Source of the DNA: Macrostomum hystrix
Taxonomy: Eukaryota > Platyhelminthes > Macrostomidae
Direction of reading: 5' to 3'
DNA length: 64,000 nucleotides
Assembly (NCBI GenBank): GCA_950097015.1
Contig: CATNEN010000007.1
Location: 12,153,001-12,217,000 of the forward strand
In this document: positions 47,701 to 61,600 of the stretch, piece by piece
Position numbering within the stretch: position 1 is the stretch's first letter
Layout of the letters: every line of letters begins with the position of its first letter
Made by a program: the position numbers and the translations under genes
The notes under the pieces: generated by a model
Databases searched by the model: none
What the model saw: the letters and a program-made list of their open reading frames with translations, nothing else
Told to the model about the DNA's origin: nothing

Positions 47701-48365
47701 AGCTGTTAGATAGGTGCTTCATTTTACCCAGCTGTTAGATAGGTACCAGCAATAGCTGGGGTAATTGATGGTGGGAGTGGCGTCTCCCCAGGCCATGGAC
47801 TGAACAGCCGAACTGTCTTTAGATGCGCCGGGCAATAGCTGCGGCTGTACTGTCGGCTGCACGCCTTAAGAAACTGGGGCAGGTGCAATCAATAATTATT
47901 ATTAAAATCAATCATCCTAGCCTGAAAAAAGAACTCCAGGTCGCCCCCTCTCCTGCTCAGGCTGATCTTCAATTCATCTATGAGGTGGTCGCCTACCACG
48001 CCAGGCTGAGCTCGCCCAGCGGTAGCCTCCCGCAGCAGCAACGCCGCGAGCAGGGCGGCAGCGACGGCGCGGGCGGCACCCTCGGCAGCCGGAGCGGCGG
48101 CGGTGGCGACAGGCGAGGCGAGGACCAGCAGCAGCTACCCACCCAGGAGACTCCGCAGCAGTTGCAGCGGGAAGTCGAGGCCCAGGGCGACGGCCAGTCG
48201 CAGGACAAGTCGGAGGAGGACGCCGAAGTGACGGCTGCAACGGAGGACCCGGTGACGCCATCTGCCGCGGAAATTTCTGTTGCCTTTTCCAATGGCGACG
48301 TCGGAGGCCTCGCCACCGCGAACTGCGGCAGCAACGGCGGCGCTTCCCTGGCCAAGGACGCGTGA
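32795..48365 (+). CDS. Ptp99A: Receptor-type tyrosine phosphatase, R5/Ptp99A-like
   Basis: Membrane enzyme that removes phosphate from tyrosines. Exons: 32795-32815, 37283-37661, 37883-38415, 38761-38875, 39058-39674, 39834-40194, 40626-40874, 41538-41614, 41708-41842, 42060-42340, 42440-42722, 43631-43718, 43812-43888, 45076-45281, 45367-45567, 46285-46420, 47961-48365. Their total of 4164 nt gives 1387 residues with consistent phases. Exon 1 encodes only MRISAWA; joined to FALLLLAA it makes a signal peptide. One Ig-like domain (to about 133) and fibronectin III-like domains follow (DRPSKPSSL, WEPPRQL), then a helix at about 629-655. D1 has KNRYTDIYPYDHTRV, WPD (889-891), HCSAGVGRTG with Cys922 and Arg928, and QTEEQY, so it should be active. 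D2 has Asp1207 and His1213 at those positions and should be inactive, as in the PTPRG/PTPRZ/Ptp99A group. The tail is Gln/Gly/Ser-rich. Confidence 0.93.
32816..33649. other. 5' part of PTP intron 1
   Basis: Intron sequence between the 21-nt first exon (donor GTGAGT at 32816) and the mariner relic. The plus-strand frame at 33037-33423 is not recognised. Confidence 0.5.
33650..34612 (+). mobile_element. Decayed mariner-type DNA transposon inside PTP intron 1
   Basis: Fragments of a mariner transposase appear in order but in different frames: an N-terminal helix-turn-helix with GKVLKEDALSIQTVRKWI (about 33750-33800), MQKIFPKWVPHL (about 33960), VTGDETWVYEWDPQLKQ (34066-34115) with the first catalytic Asp, HIVFFDIHG (34170), GVILHHDYAPLH (34315-34345) with the second Asp, and DLAP (34421) with the third. 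A C-terminal RWKKCVDF follows. At least four frameshifts and several stops make it inactive. I could not assign terminal inverted repeats. Confidence 0.85.
34613..35586. other. AT-rich intron sequence
   Basis: About 1 kb of AT-rich PTP intron 1 without recognisable coding or RNA content. Confidence 0.4.
35587..36016. mobile_element. 430-bp non-autonomous TIR element (hAT- or P-like) in PTP intron 1
   Basis: The left end reads GGGTACCTGGACACTTCGTC. The right end is its near-perfect inverted copy (GACGAAGTGTCTAGGGTCC), and the inverted match extends about 35 bp through ATCTTACAACTTTG. The element is flanked by the 8-bp direct repeat CAGCTTTA (35579-35586 and 36017-36024). There is no transposase. 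TSD length of 7-8 bp fits hAT or P superfamilies, but the family is not settled. Confidence 0.82.
36017..37282. other. AT-rich 3' part of PTP intron 1
   Basis: No further element or gene recognised before the exon 2 acceptor at 37281-37282. Confidence 0.4.
40224..40570. repeat. 42-bp minisatellite in PTP intron 6
   Basis: About eight copies of a unit containing CATGGCCCATTAAGCATTGG and TCATATCAGGGTTGG. The array begins about 30 bases after the donor at 40195 and ends about 55 bases before exon 7. Confidence 0.95.
40905..41442. repeat. 30-bp minisatellite in PTP intron 7 with repeated acceptor-like motif
   Basis: Eighteen copies of a unit containing CCAGCCTCCCAGATCCTCAG. Each copy ends in a pyrimidine-rich stretch plus CAG and so resembles a 3' splice site. 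All copies lie upstream of the real exon 8 acceptor at 41536-41537. Confidence 0.96.
42762..43556. repeat. About 24-bp minisatellite in PTP intron 11
   Basis: Some 30 copies of CCACAATGATCATAATCCCC and close variants (CAGATTCCTC, CAATTTTC, CATTTTC) fill nearly the whole intron between D1 and D2. Confidence 0.95.
43930..45043. repeat. 28-bp minisatellite in PTP intron 13
   Basis: About 40 copies of a 28-bp unit containing GGGAATGGGAGTTTAGACTG. A block of rare variants (GATTGGG, then CTGTACTGG, then AATGTGAG) occurs twice, 252 bp (nine units) apart at about 44186 and 44438, showing a segmental duplication inside the array. Confidence 0.97.
45615..46228. repeat. 15/21-bp minisatellite in PTP intron 15
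   Basis: Mixed units GTTGCAGCTGTTATGG and GTTGCAGCTATGG fill the intron from about 50 bases after the donor (45568) to about 60 bases before exon 16. CAGCTG words recur. Confidence 0.95.
46465..46660 (-). mobile_element. tRNA-derived SINE, minus orientation, PTP intron 16
   Basis: On the minus strand a tRNA-like head has an A-box-like TTAGCCCAGCAGGTTAGAGC (46626-46645) and a perfect B box GGTTCGAATC (46591-46600). The body contains GGTACCCGTATTAGCTGGGG and CCATGGACTGAA and ends near GTCTTTAGAT. The body words match the plus-strand SINE at 46808. The tRNA stems are imperfect, so it is not a functional tRNA gene. Confidence 0.75.
46808..47912 (+). mobile_element. tRNA-derived SINE expanded by an internal minisatellite
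   Basis: The head has A-box-like TAGCCTTGTGGTTAGAGC (46814-46831) and a perfect B box GGTTCGATTCC (46858-46868). The body starts GTCCTTTAACAAGACACTT and CACCCAGCTG, recalling the conserved body of widespread metazoan SINEs. At 46947-47746 the CACCCAGCTGTTAGATAGGT stretch is amplified about 28 times. The 3' part then resumes with GGTACCAGCAATAGCTGGGG and CCATGGACTGAAC, ending in an ATT-rich tail at about 47890-47912. Without the array the element would be about 300 bp. Confidence 0.78.
46947..47746. repeat. 28-bp minisatellite inside the SINE body
   Basis: About 28 copies of TTCACCCAGCTGTTAGATAG followed by GTGCTTCA. A two-state variant (TTCAGTTCACC or TTCATTTTACC) alternates irregularly. The first copy reads GCTGATAGATAGG. 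Confidence 0.96.
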
Positions 48366-48614
48366 GCACTGTCGGCTGGCATTTGTGAGTAGCCATGAAA
48401 ATCAAATGCGCGGCAATCGACTGGACAGCATTTGAAAGTGTCGGCCCTTTAGGTGACCCGTTGTTGCTGACTTATTTTTCAACTGATTGCACCTGCTTGC
48501 AAAATATATTAATCCCAGTGTGTGATCAGCAGCCACCACTTTACCACCACAGCCGTTTTATCGTGTATCATATTAAGGCTTATGAATGAGCCGCAAAATT
48601 TTATCCGCAACTGC

Positions 48615-48655
<41 letters not shown>

Positions 48656-50144
48656 AGCGATCATAAAATGAGATTTGCTGCCAGTGTTTGCAGTTGCCAG
48701 CCTGCCTTCCATCCATCCTCAGCTGCCCCATGCTTCCCACCTCAGCTCAGTTTTGTAGCTTGGATAGCTCTCTATTGCGCAAATTATTGTCTCTGCTTTT
48801 ATTTAATTGCACACTCTACTCACCTTAGAGCTTCTCTGTAAGTAGTCTGTAATGCACATGTGCACCGAGCCATTTAAACCTCAGTTGAGTGTCAGCTTCG
48901 CTTAATGTCCCAAATGAACAAACAGAAGCATTCACGGGGACAATGATTTTGATCACTGCTTCAGCTGCCTGTTATCAGCACCCGACCATGAGCACAGTTT
49001 GCTGCGCTGCCTCCGAAAATTCCCTTGCGTTTTTATTAATCCGATTTTTTCTGTGAGAAGAGCATCATCGGTCCGCTCATTTCATTTTAGTTTTCCGTTT
49101 TTTTCTGTAGCTCTCCGACCAAAGTTTTGCATTTTTCTCCAGCCATTGATCGGTTGCTATCTTTATTAGTGGATTGGTTATACGGCCTGCTTACTTTGTT
49201 GCTGCTAACAATAAATGATTTTTTAATTCAGTTGGTCACTGCTCGTGTCCATCTTGTAAACTACTCAGTGTGATAAACAAAGCTTTGCTATAAAGCTGCA
49301 GGTTCAAGACAATCGATTTTGAATGACCGCAGCATTAATTCACTGTTCCAAGTCAGCAAATACTTTGCCTGCTGCATTAGGCTATTGTCTTCTAACTTAT
49401 TTCTGAGGTTCTTAGGTGGGGCTCTTGGCTTCTGCTTTTCTGTTTGGGAAGCTACGGAGAAAGCTAAGTACATGCTTCTTTCCGAAGCCAAGACGATCGG
49501 AACAAACAGGCAAATTCATTTCGCAAGAAATTCAACGCCGAATGTCGTTTATTGGACCCTAGCTGATTATCCCATTTTTATTTTACGAGTAGAACCAAGC
49601 AGTGTCAGACAAACAAAATAATATCGTTAGTCGACCAAGCAGGCACCTTTAATGTGCTGACCAGTGTAACTAACAGCCTACCTAGAATGGCTGTTATAAT
49701 CGACATGCAGCAACAGCCCCAGCAACTGCAGTTACAGACCTCCAGCCTGCTTTCGTTTACCCCTGCTGCATGTCGCGACCTCCAACGTTGTCATCTCTTC
49801 AGGCATTCAACTTCGGGATCACGTTACTCTGGCCTTGAACTCATTTAGTGAATCATCACGCTTCGCTTGCTTAACTACGCACCGATAATCTTTATTTGTC
49901 TTGTGCTGCTGCTGTCCGCAGTCCGTCGATCTGGCTTGTTCGATTAAAGAAAGAAGGGTGCATTATCACTACCTGCAGCTTGGGCACAATGTGCTCAGAG
50001 AATCGTCTCCCGAGCCAGGCATTCTTTTAGATCTAAGTTAATAGCGCCTTACGCATTGTTAGATGGGGCACACTGACATAAAATCAAGCAAACAATAATA
50101 GTGAGATCAATTTTCTTCTTCTTTCTTCTTCTTCTTATATACTA
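48366..50144. other. PTP 3' flank
   Basis: Contains (CTG)9 followed by (ATG)6 at about 48611-48655. AATAAA at 49210-49215 is the first clear candidate polyadenylation signal, about 850 bases after the stop. No other gene recognised. Confidence 0.45.
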
Positions 50145-50512
50145 AAAATAAAAATCTTGCTTGCTTGATTGCTTGTTTTATTATATATACTAAAAATGAA
50201 AATATTGTTTGCTTGTATGTTTGCAATCGACTAGCTCCCGAACGGCTTAACTGATTTTCACAATTCCTTCACCAAAAGATCAAAAATGGTCCCGAATCGG
50301 TACACGTATTTTTATTAAGCTTGATTTCATTGCCAAGGGGATTAAATATTCGAAAGAAAGGTTTTAATAGGCTTTTCTAATGCATACTTGTTTTCAGCTT
50401 GTGCACAGTGAGGCTCCAGTGCCAATTTTTATGATAGCATCAGAGCCAGTTTTAATAACGCACTGATAAGAACTAAAGGGAGGCTACCCAGAGGGTAGCG
50501 AAAGCCGGCTAG
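50145..50512 (+). mobile_element. Helitron-like non-autonomous element (3' end recognised)
   Basis: The 3' end has a perfect 7-bp hairpin (GCTACCC, loop AGA, GGGTAGC; 50483-50499), then nine bases, then CTAG followed by T at 50509-50513, the hallmark Helitron terminus. Upstream lies TCCCGAACGGCTTAACTGAT, a word common in Helitron-like elements of invertebrates. Two 5'-like segments (TATATACTAAAAATAAAAAT near 50148 and TATATACTAAAAATGAAAAT near 50195) suggest a partial 5' duplication. The exact 5' end is uncertain. Confidence 0.6.
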
Positions 50513-51600
50513 TGTAATTCTATAGCTTTATGACTAGTTGGTATTCTTATCACGGACGTCGTTTAGTTGCTAAGATACTCAACTATTTTTTAACAGACTA
50601 TTTGGCGCCGATTTAATATATTTGCATTCCTGCTTTTATCAACAATCGACTATTTTAATTAGAGCAAAAATCAAGCGTGATAATTTTATTATCTGATTGA
50701 AACCTGCCATGCTTATATAGTTCTTAGCTGAAAGAAAAATATATTGCCTTTGACTGTCAATAGTTCATTTACGAAAGTTTTGCTCTGAGTAATTATTGAA
50801 TTTGTAATTTACTATAGTAGTTCAGAATTAAGAAAAAAAATTAAATACGTTTTTTATTTTAAAAAATATTATTATTGTTTTTCCTTAGACTTATTTTTTG
50901 AAACGCCAACTGTCGTTACTACAATGAAAATATATTATTTAGATTATAAGCTCGTTTTACTGTATTTGATAGAAGTGTAATTCAACTGTTACTGTCAACT
51001 GTCATTCTAACACTCAAAATGATGAAATAGCAGTTCATCAAAAGTATAATGTTAAACTTTAATTTGTACTTTGTCATTTTTGGAATTTTTAGAGGAACTA
51101 AAAAAGACAAATATTCCTAGGTATGCGCTATGAGCCTATTAGTGTTAGTGCATTTTAGCAGAATTCAACTATAGATCGGAAAATACAATCTCATATTCAT
51201 TTTTACCTTAGATTTTCTTATTGCAGGAAAAATGGACTTAATAACAGCTATTGGCAATATAACTCAAACATATAAAATTGTCTTAGGGCCTACATTAAAT
51301 ATTTGAAGCACATTTCGTTACTTATGGTAAGAATTAAATGCTTAAGATTCTTTTCCTATATACATATTAGGCTGTTTATGTTTTAATTTTTCTTCAAATT
51401 TTGTGGTAAAGATTTCGCTCTATGACTAAAAAAACAATTATAATTGCAGGATGGCTGCGGGCACATCATATGATGACACTAGACCCACAGCCAGAGGCAA
51501 TTATGCCCATTTTGCTGACTCCAGAGCTGACACACATTGCATATACTGTATGCAGGCACACTCATAAAGCCTTCTCTCTGCAGTTGCATACGAAATAAAT
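50513..51600. other. AT-rich intergenic sequence
   Basis: No gene or clear element recognised. Confidence 0.4.
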
Positions 51601-51660
51601 AGGATCCTAGACACTTCATCATCTTACAACTTTGTCAACTTTGTTAAGTGTCCAGGTACC
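51601..51660. mobile_element. 60-bp miniature relative of the TIR element at 35587
   Basis: Begins AGGATCCTAGACACTTCATC and ends GTTAAGTGTCCAGGTACC, matching the two ends of the 430-bp element in reverse orientation with almost no interior. It is flanked by the direct repeat AATAAAT (51594-51600 and 51661-51667). Confidence 0.75.
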
Positions 51661-51755
51661 AATAAATGTGGCCTCGCTGTGGAATCAAGCTTTGGGACCT
51701 TGGCACGAGAGACAAATAATACATTAACCACTCTGCCACTGACCCCCCTTGTTAA
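51661..51755 (-). mobile_element. tRNA-like relic, probably SINE-derived
   Basis: The minus strand reads GTCAGTGGCAGAGTGGTTAA (a good A box), then a degenerate B-box region (AGCTTGATTCC). It cannot fold as a complete tRNA. It directly abuts the 60-bp TIR element. Confidence 0.4.
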
Positions 51756-51785
51756 GTTATCTCTGGCTTTTAGACAAAAAGATTA

Positions 51786-51996
51786 AGATGACACACAGAT
51801 TAGATGACACACAGATTAGATGACACACAGATTAGATGACACACAGATTAGATGACACACAGATTAGATGACACACAGATTAGATGACACACAGATTAGA
51901 TGACACACAGATTAGATGACACACAGATTAGATGACACACAGATTAGATGACACACAGATTAGATGACACACAGATTAGATGACACACAGATTAGA
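51786..51996. repeat. 16-bp minisatellite AGATGACACACAGATT
   Basis: Thirteen perfect copies, implying very recent expansion. Confidence 0.97.
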
Positions 51997-52425
51997 TTTT
52001 GTGTGTTCTATAAAGCTTGAATATCTCTAAGTTCGAATTTAGACTAAAATACAGTGCTAGAATCAAACCTATCTTAGAAAACTTGATAGTTATGACACCA
52101 ATATTCATAATATTGTTTGAACTAGGACATTAACTTTTAACTACAGCAACTATTGACATTTTCGTTGAGATAAAAAGTATAAAAAATCTGTCATTTTCTA
52201 AATCTTTATGTCCTTAAATTTTTAGTAATTTATATTTTTTGCACAAATGAAGTATTGTAAAAAATGTGAATAATTTATTTATTGCCACTTTTGTTTGAAA
52301 ATTAGAATAGAAAAGAATTATATAAGTAGAATTGTTTTCTTAGAAAGAAACTGAGTAAGAAGAAATATTATGCGCACATTTTGTAATTTCAATTTGTGCC
52401 ACCAAAATTTTCCCACAGCTCCACA

Positions 52426-56372
<3,947 letters not shown>

Positions 56373-56942
56373 GTCGGACTCGAACTTCGGACCAGCTGTG
56401 CGGACTTTGCCACATTTTGTTTGTTATACATTCCTGCGAGTCTCCACATGCTTATCTTGTTATTCGTCCCATTCGACTAGTCTGTTTATTCTAAGCGAAC
56501 TTTTTTTAATTCGTTGTTTTCTTCAGCAAATTTTCTATCCTTCTGAGTTATTTGTACTGTAGCAGCATTTTGATTTCTCGCATACTTTTGAATGCAGTGC
56601 AATAATTGAATTGTGGTCCGAATCTCTGGATTCAGTTCAGCCTTCGCAGTGGACTGGTGTATGTGCAATGAATATGTATGGACCAATCACATCACTCTCC
56701 ACAGGTTTAATTTGATTTCACTTCCTGCCCTCCCGCCTGCCAGTGTCCACGCTTACTGGCCCTGCCCTGATTGGGTCATCATGTGCCCCGTCTGCAGCTG
56801 CAGTTCCCTCTGTCTCGCCCTGCCCCCCTGCATTCCTTTTTTGTTATTGAATTTTTTCGTAATTTTGCTGTGCGCGATATTTGTACTTTTGCTGCTAAGT
56901 AATTCTGATGATGAGCTGTTGATCATCGCTTCGGTGACTTGC
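56373..56942. other. Calcyphosine 3' flank
   Basis: No further gene. The plus frame at 56613-56945 includes a hydrophobic stretch but lacks family resemblance or splice context. Confidence 0.3.
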
Positions 56943-57413
56943 TAGTCTATTCACCCAAGGATTGCTAGTCTATTCACCCAAGGATTGCTAGTCTATTCAC
57001 CCAAGGATTGCTAGTCTATTCACCCAAGGATTGCTAGTCTATTCACCCAAGGATTGCTAGTCTATTCACCCAAGGATTGCTAGTCTATTCACCCAAGGAT
57101 TGCTAGTCTATTCACCCAAGGATTGCTAGTCTATTCACCCAAGGATTGCTAGTCCATTCACCCAAGGATTGCCAGTCTATTCACCCAAGGATTGCCAGTC
57201 TATTTACCCAAGGATTGCCAGTCTATTTACCCAAGGATTGCTAGTCTATTCACCCAAGGATTGCTAGTCTATTTACCCAAGGATTGCTAGTCTATTCACC
57301 CAAGGATTGCTAGTCTATTCACCCAAGGATTGCCAGTCTATTCACCCAAGGATTGCCAGTTTATTTACCCAAGGATTGCTAGTCTATTCACCAAAGGATT
57401 GCCAGTCTATTCA
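56943..57413. repeat. 23-bp minisatellite
   Basis: About 20 copies of CTAGTCTATTCACCCAAGGA followed by TTG. Variants read GCCAGTC and TATTTACCC. A single isolated copy of the core lies at about 55784. Confidence 0.96.
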
Positions 57414-58104
57414 CCCGTGAACTGCTAGCCGAGTCCAGAATAGCCAGAACCAGTTCAGTCAGTTTACATGAATCAGTTCGCACAATTTTAGCCTGCGCAG
57501 TGCGCCTCGCTACATCTGAAACAGGCAGAATATCTCTATTGATGTGGCCTGCCCGCTGTTGCAACTCCCAATATGTTTTACAATTATATTCCTTCTTTGG
57601 TTGCAATAAGTATACAAACACTTTTTATCAATGCCTGCTATTATAGATATCGGTTAACCAGTTGATGATCTCTCGAAAATAAATGTGGCTGAGTTTGCCA
57701 GGCAAATTCAAGGCTTGCTGTTTAAGAAATTAAAACGACTCACACTTCAATTTTCGACTTTTCTCCTCCGTTGATAGAACAGTCAACACAAATCAAACTA
57801 ATCTGTATATTTATTATGACTATTTGCTGTTTGGTCTACTTGTCCAGTAGTATAATAGGCAAAGCAGCTTCGTAATATTGAAAATGATATTATCAGTGCT
57901 TTAATTACTTGTATTAGCTATTAGTGAGGGATACACGGGATGGCCAGCAATGCTTGTGAAAGTTCGCTAACCTACTCAATGCTGGTGAGCCAAGCGACTG
58001 CTTTGTATGCTCATTGTGCGACTGTTGTTGGGCTGAACTCTGACTAAAATGTATCATGCAGAATGGGATTGCCTAGACCGGACTGAGGGATACTGAGAGA
58101 CTGA
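57414..58104. other. AT-rich spacer, distal 3' flank of VGAT
   Basis: No gene recognised. A minus-strand AATAAA near 57812 is a distant candidate polyadenylation signal for VGAT. Confidence 0.35.
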
Positions 58105-58543
58105 GGACACCCCAGACAGTTCACTGCAGACACCCCAGACAGTTCACTGCAGACACCCCAGACAGATCACTGCAGACACCCCAGACAGTTCACTGCAGAC
58201 ACCCCAGACAGTTCACTGAAGACACCCCAGACAGTTCACTGAAGACACCCCAGACAGTTCACTGCAGACACCCCAGACAGTTCACTGCAGACACCCCAGA
58301 CAGATCACTGAAGACATCCCAGACAGATCACTGAAGACACCCCAGACAGTTCACTGCAGACACCCCAGACAGATCACTGAAGACACCCCAGACAGATCAC
58401 TGAAGACATCCCAGACAGATCACTGAAGACACCCCAGACAGATCACTGAAGACACCCCAGACAGATCACTGAAGACATCCCAGACAGATCACTGAAGACA
58501 CCCCAGACAGATCACTGAAGACATCCCAGACAGATCACTGACA
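58105..58543. repeat. 24-bp minisatellite 3' of VGAT
   Basis: About 18 copies of CACCCCAGACAGATCACTGA followed by AGA. Variants have AGTTCACTGC or GACATCCC. Within 100 bases of the VGAT stop, so it may be transcribed in its 3' UTR. Confidence 0.96.
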
Positions 58544-58636
58544 AAGCAATGCAGAGCACTAAGCTGCTGTGTTATTCAAATCAAGCAGGCAATCAGCAGG
58601 TGTGACAGGTCCGAGTCCGCACGCCAGCCCAGCAGC

Positions 58637-61600
58637 TCAGGCATGGGCGGACACGAAGGGGATGCTGGAGTTGGTGGGCTGCTCGCCGGTCATTCGGCGG
58701 TGCAGGGCCCAGCCGCTGAAGAACATGCCGATGCTGCCGCACAGCAGGCCCATGGCGATAATGCAGAGGTCGAACAGGCGGGTGTAGGCCGGGCTGCTGT
58801 GCCGCTTCAGCACCAGGTGGAAGTAGGCGGGCCACACGAAGGACAGCATCGTGCCGGTGAAGCTGCCGATGAGGCCGCAAAGCAGGGCGAAGTGCGGCAC
58901 GGTGATGGCCACCACGTAGGTGAACAGGACCAGCAGGGCGCGGGGCAGCACCGCCCAGCGCTTGAATTCTCGCTTCTCATTCCAGCAGCTGGGCAGCGGC
59001 CGGCCCGTGAACAGGCTGTTTTCTAAGAAATTGGCGGCCGCAAAGTAGGGCAGCGGATAGGAGAACAGGGCCTTCAGCGCCAGAGCGATGTTCACGGACA
59101 CTTTCAGAGGCACATTCACCAGGTTGTTCGTGATCTCCTCCTTGGTGCTCTCGGCGAAGGTCACGAAGCCGATGTAGCCGAAGAGGGCCTTGAAGATGGC
59201 GGACAGCAGGTGGGTCCAGTTCATCATGCAGGCGAAGCGGCTCTTGTCCACCAGGCTGCCCTCCAGGGTCGGCAGGAAGATGTGCGACGTGTAGGAGAAG
59301 ACGATGATGCCCAGCGAGATAGGGAACGTGTAGATGTCGATGTGGAATTGCACCTGCGCGGGTGCGGGGGGAGACTCAGTATTCCGAGAAATCCACAGAT
59401 AATCCGGGAGTCATTCGGAGATAATCCGCAAATACTCCACAGAATAACATACATATGAAAATTAGCTATTGCTCAGATATTCACACACAATCAAGAAAAC
59501 CACGGAAAATCCACGGAAAATCCAAAGATAGCGCACAGATAATTCACAGTGAAATCGAAAAAATGTTTTACCTTGGCTGGCTGCCACTCGGCGGTCCGGG
59601 TGAGGCAGTACACGATGATGATGCTGTTGATGATGACGTGGGTGACCGTGTTCCAGAACGAGATGAGGCTTACGTGACGCAGCGAGGTGAGCACAGCGCA
59701 GGGCAGGAGGCAGAAGAAGCTGACGGTGACCCAGAAGGTGGTGCTGAGGCCGGCGTAGGGGAAGCAGCCCTCCAGGAGGTCGCCGCAGAGCACCAGGTAG
59801 AGAATGCAGGTCATCAGCGCTTCGGTGATGGCGGCGGCATTCACCACCTGTCCGCCCAGTTGGCCGCGGAACACCAACTCGGCGATCTCGCGGTAGCTGC
59901 CGCGGACGCGCACGCCGTTCTCGTACAGGCAGTCAACCAGCACGCGGCCCGTGTAGCAGCAGACGAAGGCCACGAACACGATGCCCAGGACGGACCAGTA
60001 GCCGCCGTGCATCACCGCGTACGGCAGGCTCACCAGGAACATTCCCTGCGGCACAGGGGAATCGGGCTGAGGTGTGCCTTCAAGCCTTCCTTCCAGCTCT
60101 TCCCTTCCAGCTCTCCCCTTCCAGCCTTCCCTTCCAGCCCTCATCTTCCAGCTCTCCTCTTCCAGCTCTCCCCTTCCAGCCTTCCCTTCCAGCCCTCATC
60201 TTGCAGCTCTCCTCTTCCAGCTCTCCCCTTCCAGCCTTCCCTTCTAGCCCTCATCTTCCAGCTCTCCTCTTCCAGCTCTTCCATTCCAGCTCTCCTTTTC
60301 CAGCTCTCATTTTCCAGCTCTTCCCTTCCAGCTTTTCTCTTCCATCTCTTACCTTCCAGCTCTCCCCTTCCAGCCTTCCCTTCCAGCTCTCCTCTTCCAG
60401 CTCTTCCATTCCATCCCTCCTCTTCCAACTCTCCCCTTCCAGCTCTCATTTTCCAGCTCTCCCTTCCAGCTCTCCCCTTCCAACTCTCTCCTTCCATCCC
60501 TCTTCTTCCAGCTCTCCCCTTTCAGCTCTCCCCTTCCAGCTCTTCTCTTCCAGCTCTCCAGCTCTCCCTGGACTCTGCCTCGCAGGTCTGGCCCAGGCCC
60601 GGCTTGCCCTGATCAGTAAAGAAGCTCGGCTCTGAGCCCCAGCTTCGAATCCCAGGCTGCCCGCATTCTCAGCGGAAGAAAAGCTTCACCAGACGATTCG
60701 TCACCGGCCGGCCCATCAATCTCGACTCCCGAATAGCAACGGACGACGCCTGGATTCTTAGAAACAGAGAGCAGAGAGCAGAGGGACGACTGCCTCTGCC
60801 CGATAAAGAGGCTTGGAGACATAAGTGGCTTTCGGCCAGGGAGCTGGAGGGCCCCGCCCCACCGCATCCAATGAGCTGCCAGCCGATGATCGATGGGGAC
60901 ATCGGCAGCCTCCTCACACTTGCTCTATTATCCCCCGGCTATCTCTGACGGGGGCCCGGGCTTAATCCCCTCACTTCGCCTCCCAATCTGTCCGTCTCGG
61001 CCGCCCCAACCTGGTCCGAACCTGCGGCGCCTCCGAGCGTGGCGATGGGCGCTGGAAACGAGGCCAATTTTTGCCACCTGCCCGTCCAGCAGCTGCTTGA
61101 AGCTGCGGAGCCTCCCCCAGCCGCTTGGGAGATTTATCCCCTTCTCTACTGCGTCTGACCGGGCTCGAATCCCATTCCCTCTTCACCAGGGCATCCCTTA
61201 GGCTTGCCAGCTCCCCCCTTTAGACTCCGGGATTCTAATTGAAAGTAATGATTGATAAATCAATCCCCATAGGAATGCGACCGAGCCCGCTGCCCCCCGA
61301 TCCCCGAGGACAGCGCGGGCGGGGATAAATAGGAGCAGGAATGATTCTCGGCTGGAAAAGGGGAAGATAAAGGGAAATAAAGTCGGGCGGGGAGTCCGCG
61401 GTTCTCCAGCCCGCTAGAAACAAAGCTCGGCCCACAGCAGGTGGCGCTGGGCCGGCCGGGTTCTCAGTGCGCCGATCCCAGCCCGGGGCGTGAACTCCGG
61501 CCTAACATGCATTTTGTCCCTCTCGCTTGTTGGGAATCGGCCTGAAGTGTTTGCCAGTCCCAGGAAATGGGGATCCAGAAGGGGGCAGAGGCGCGGGAGT

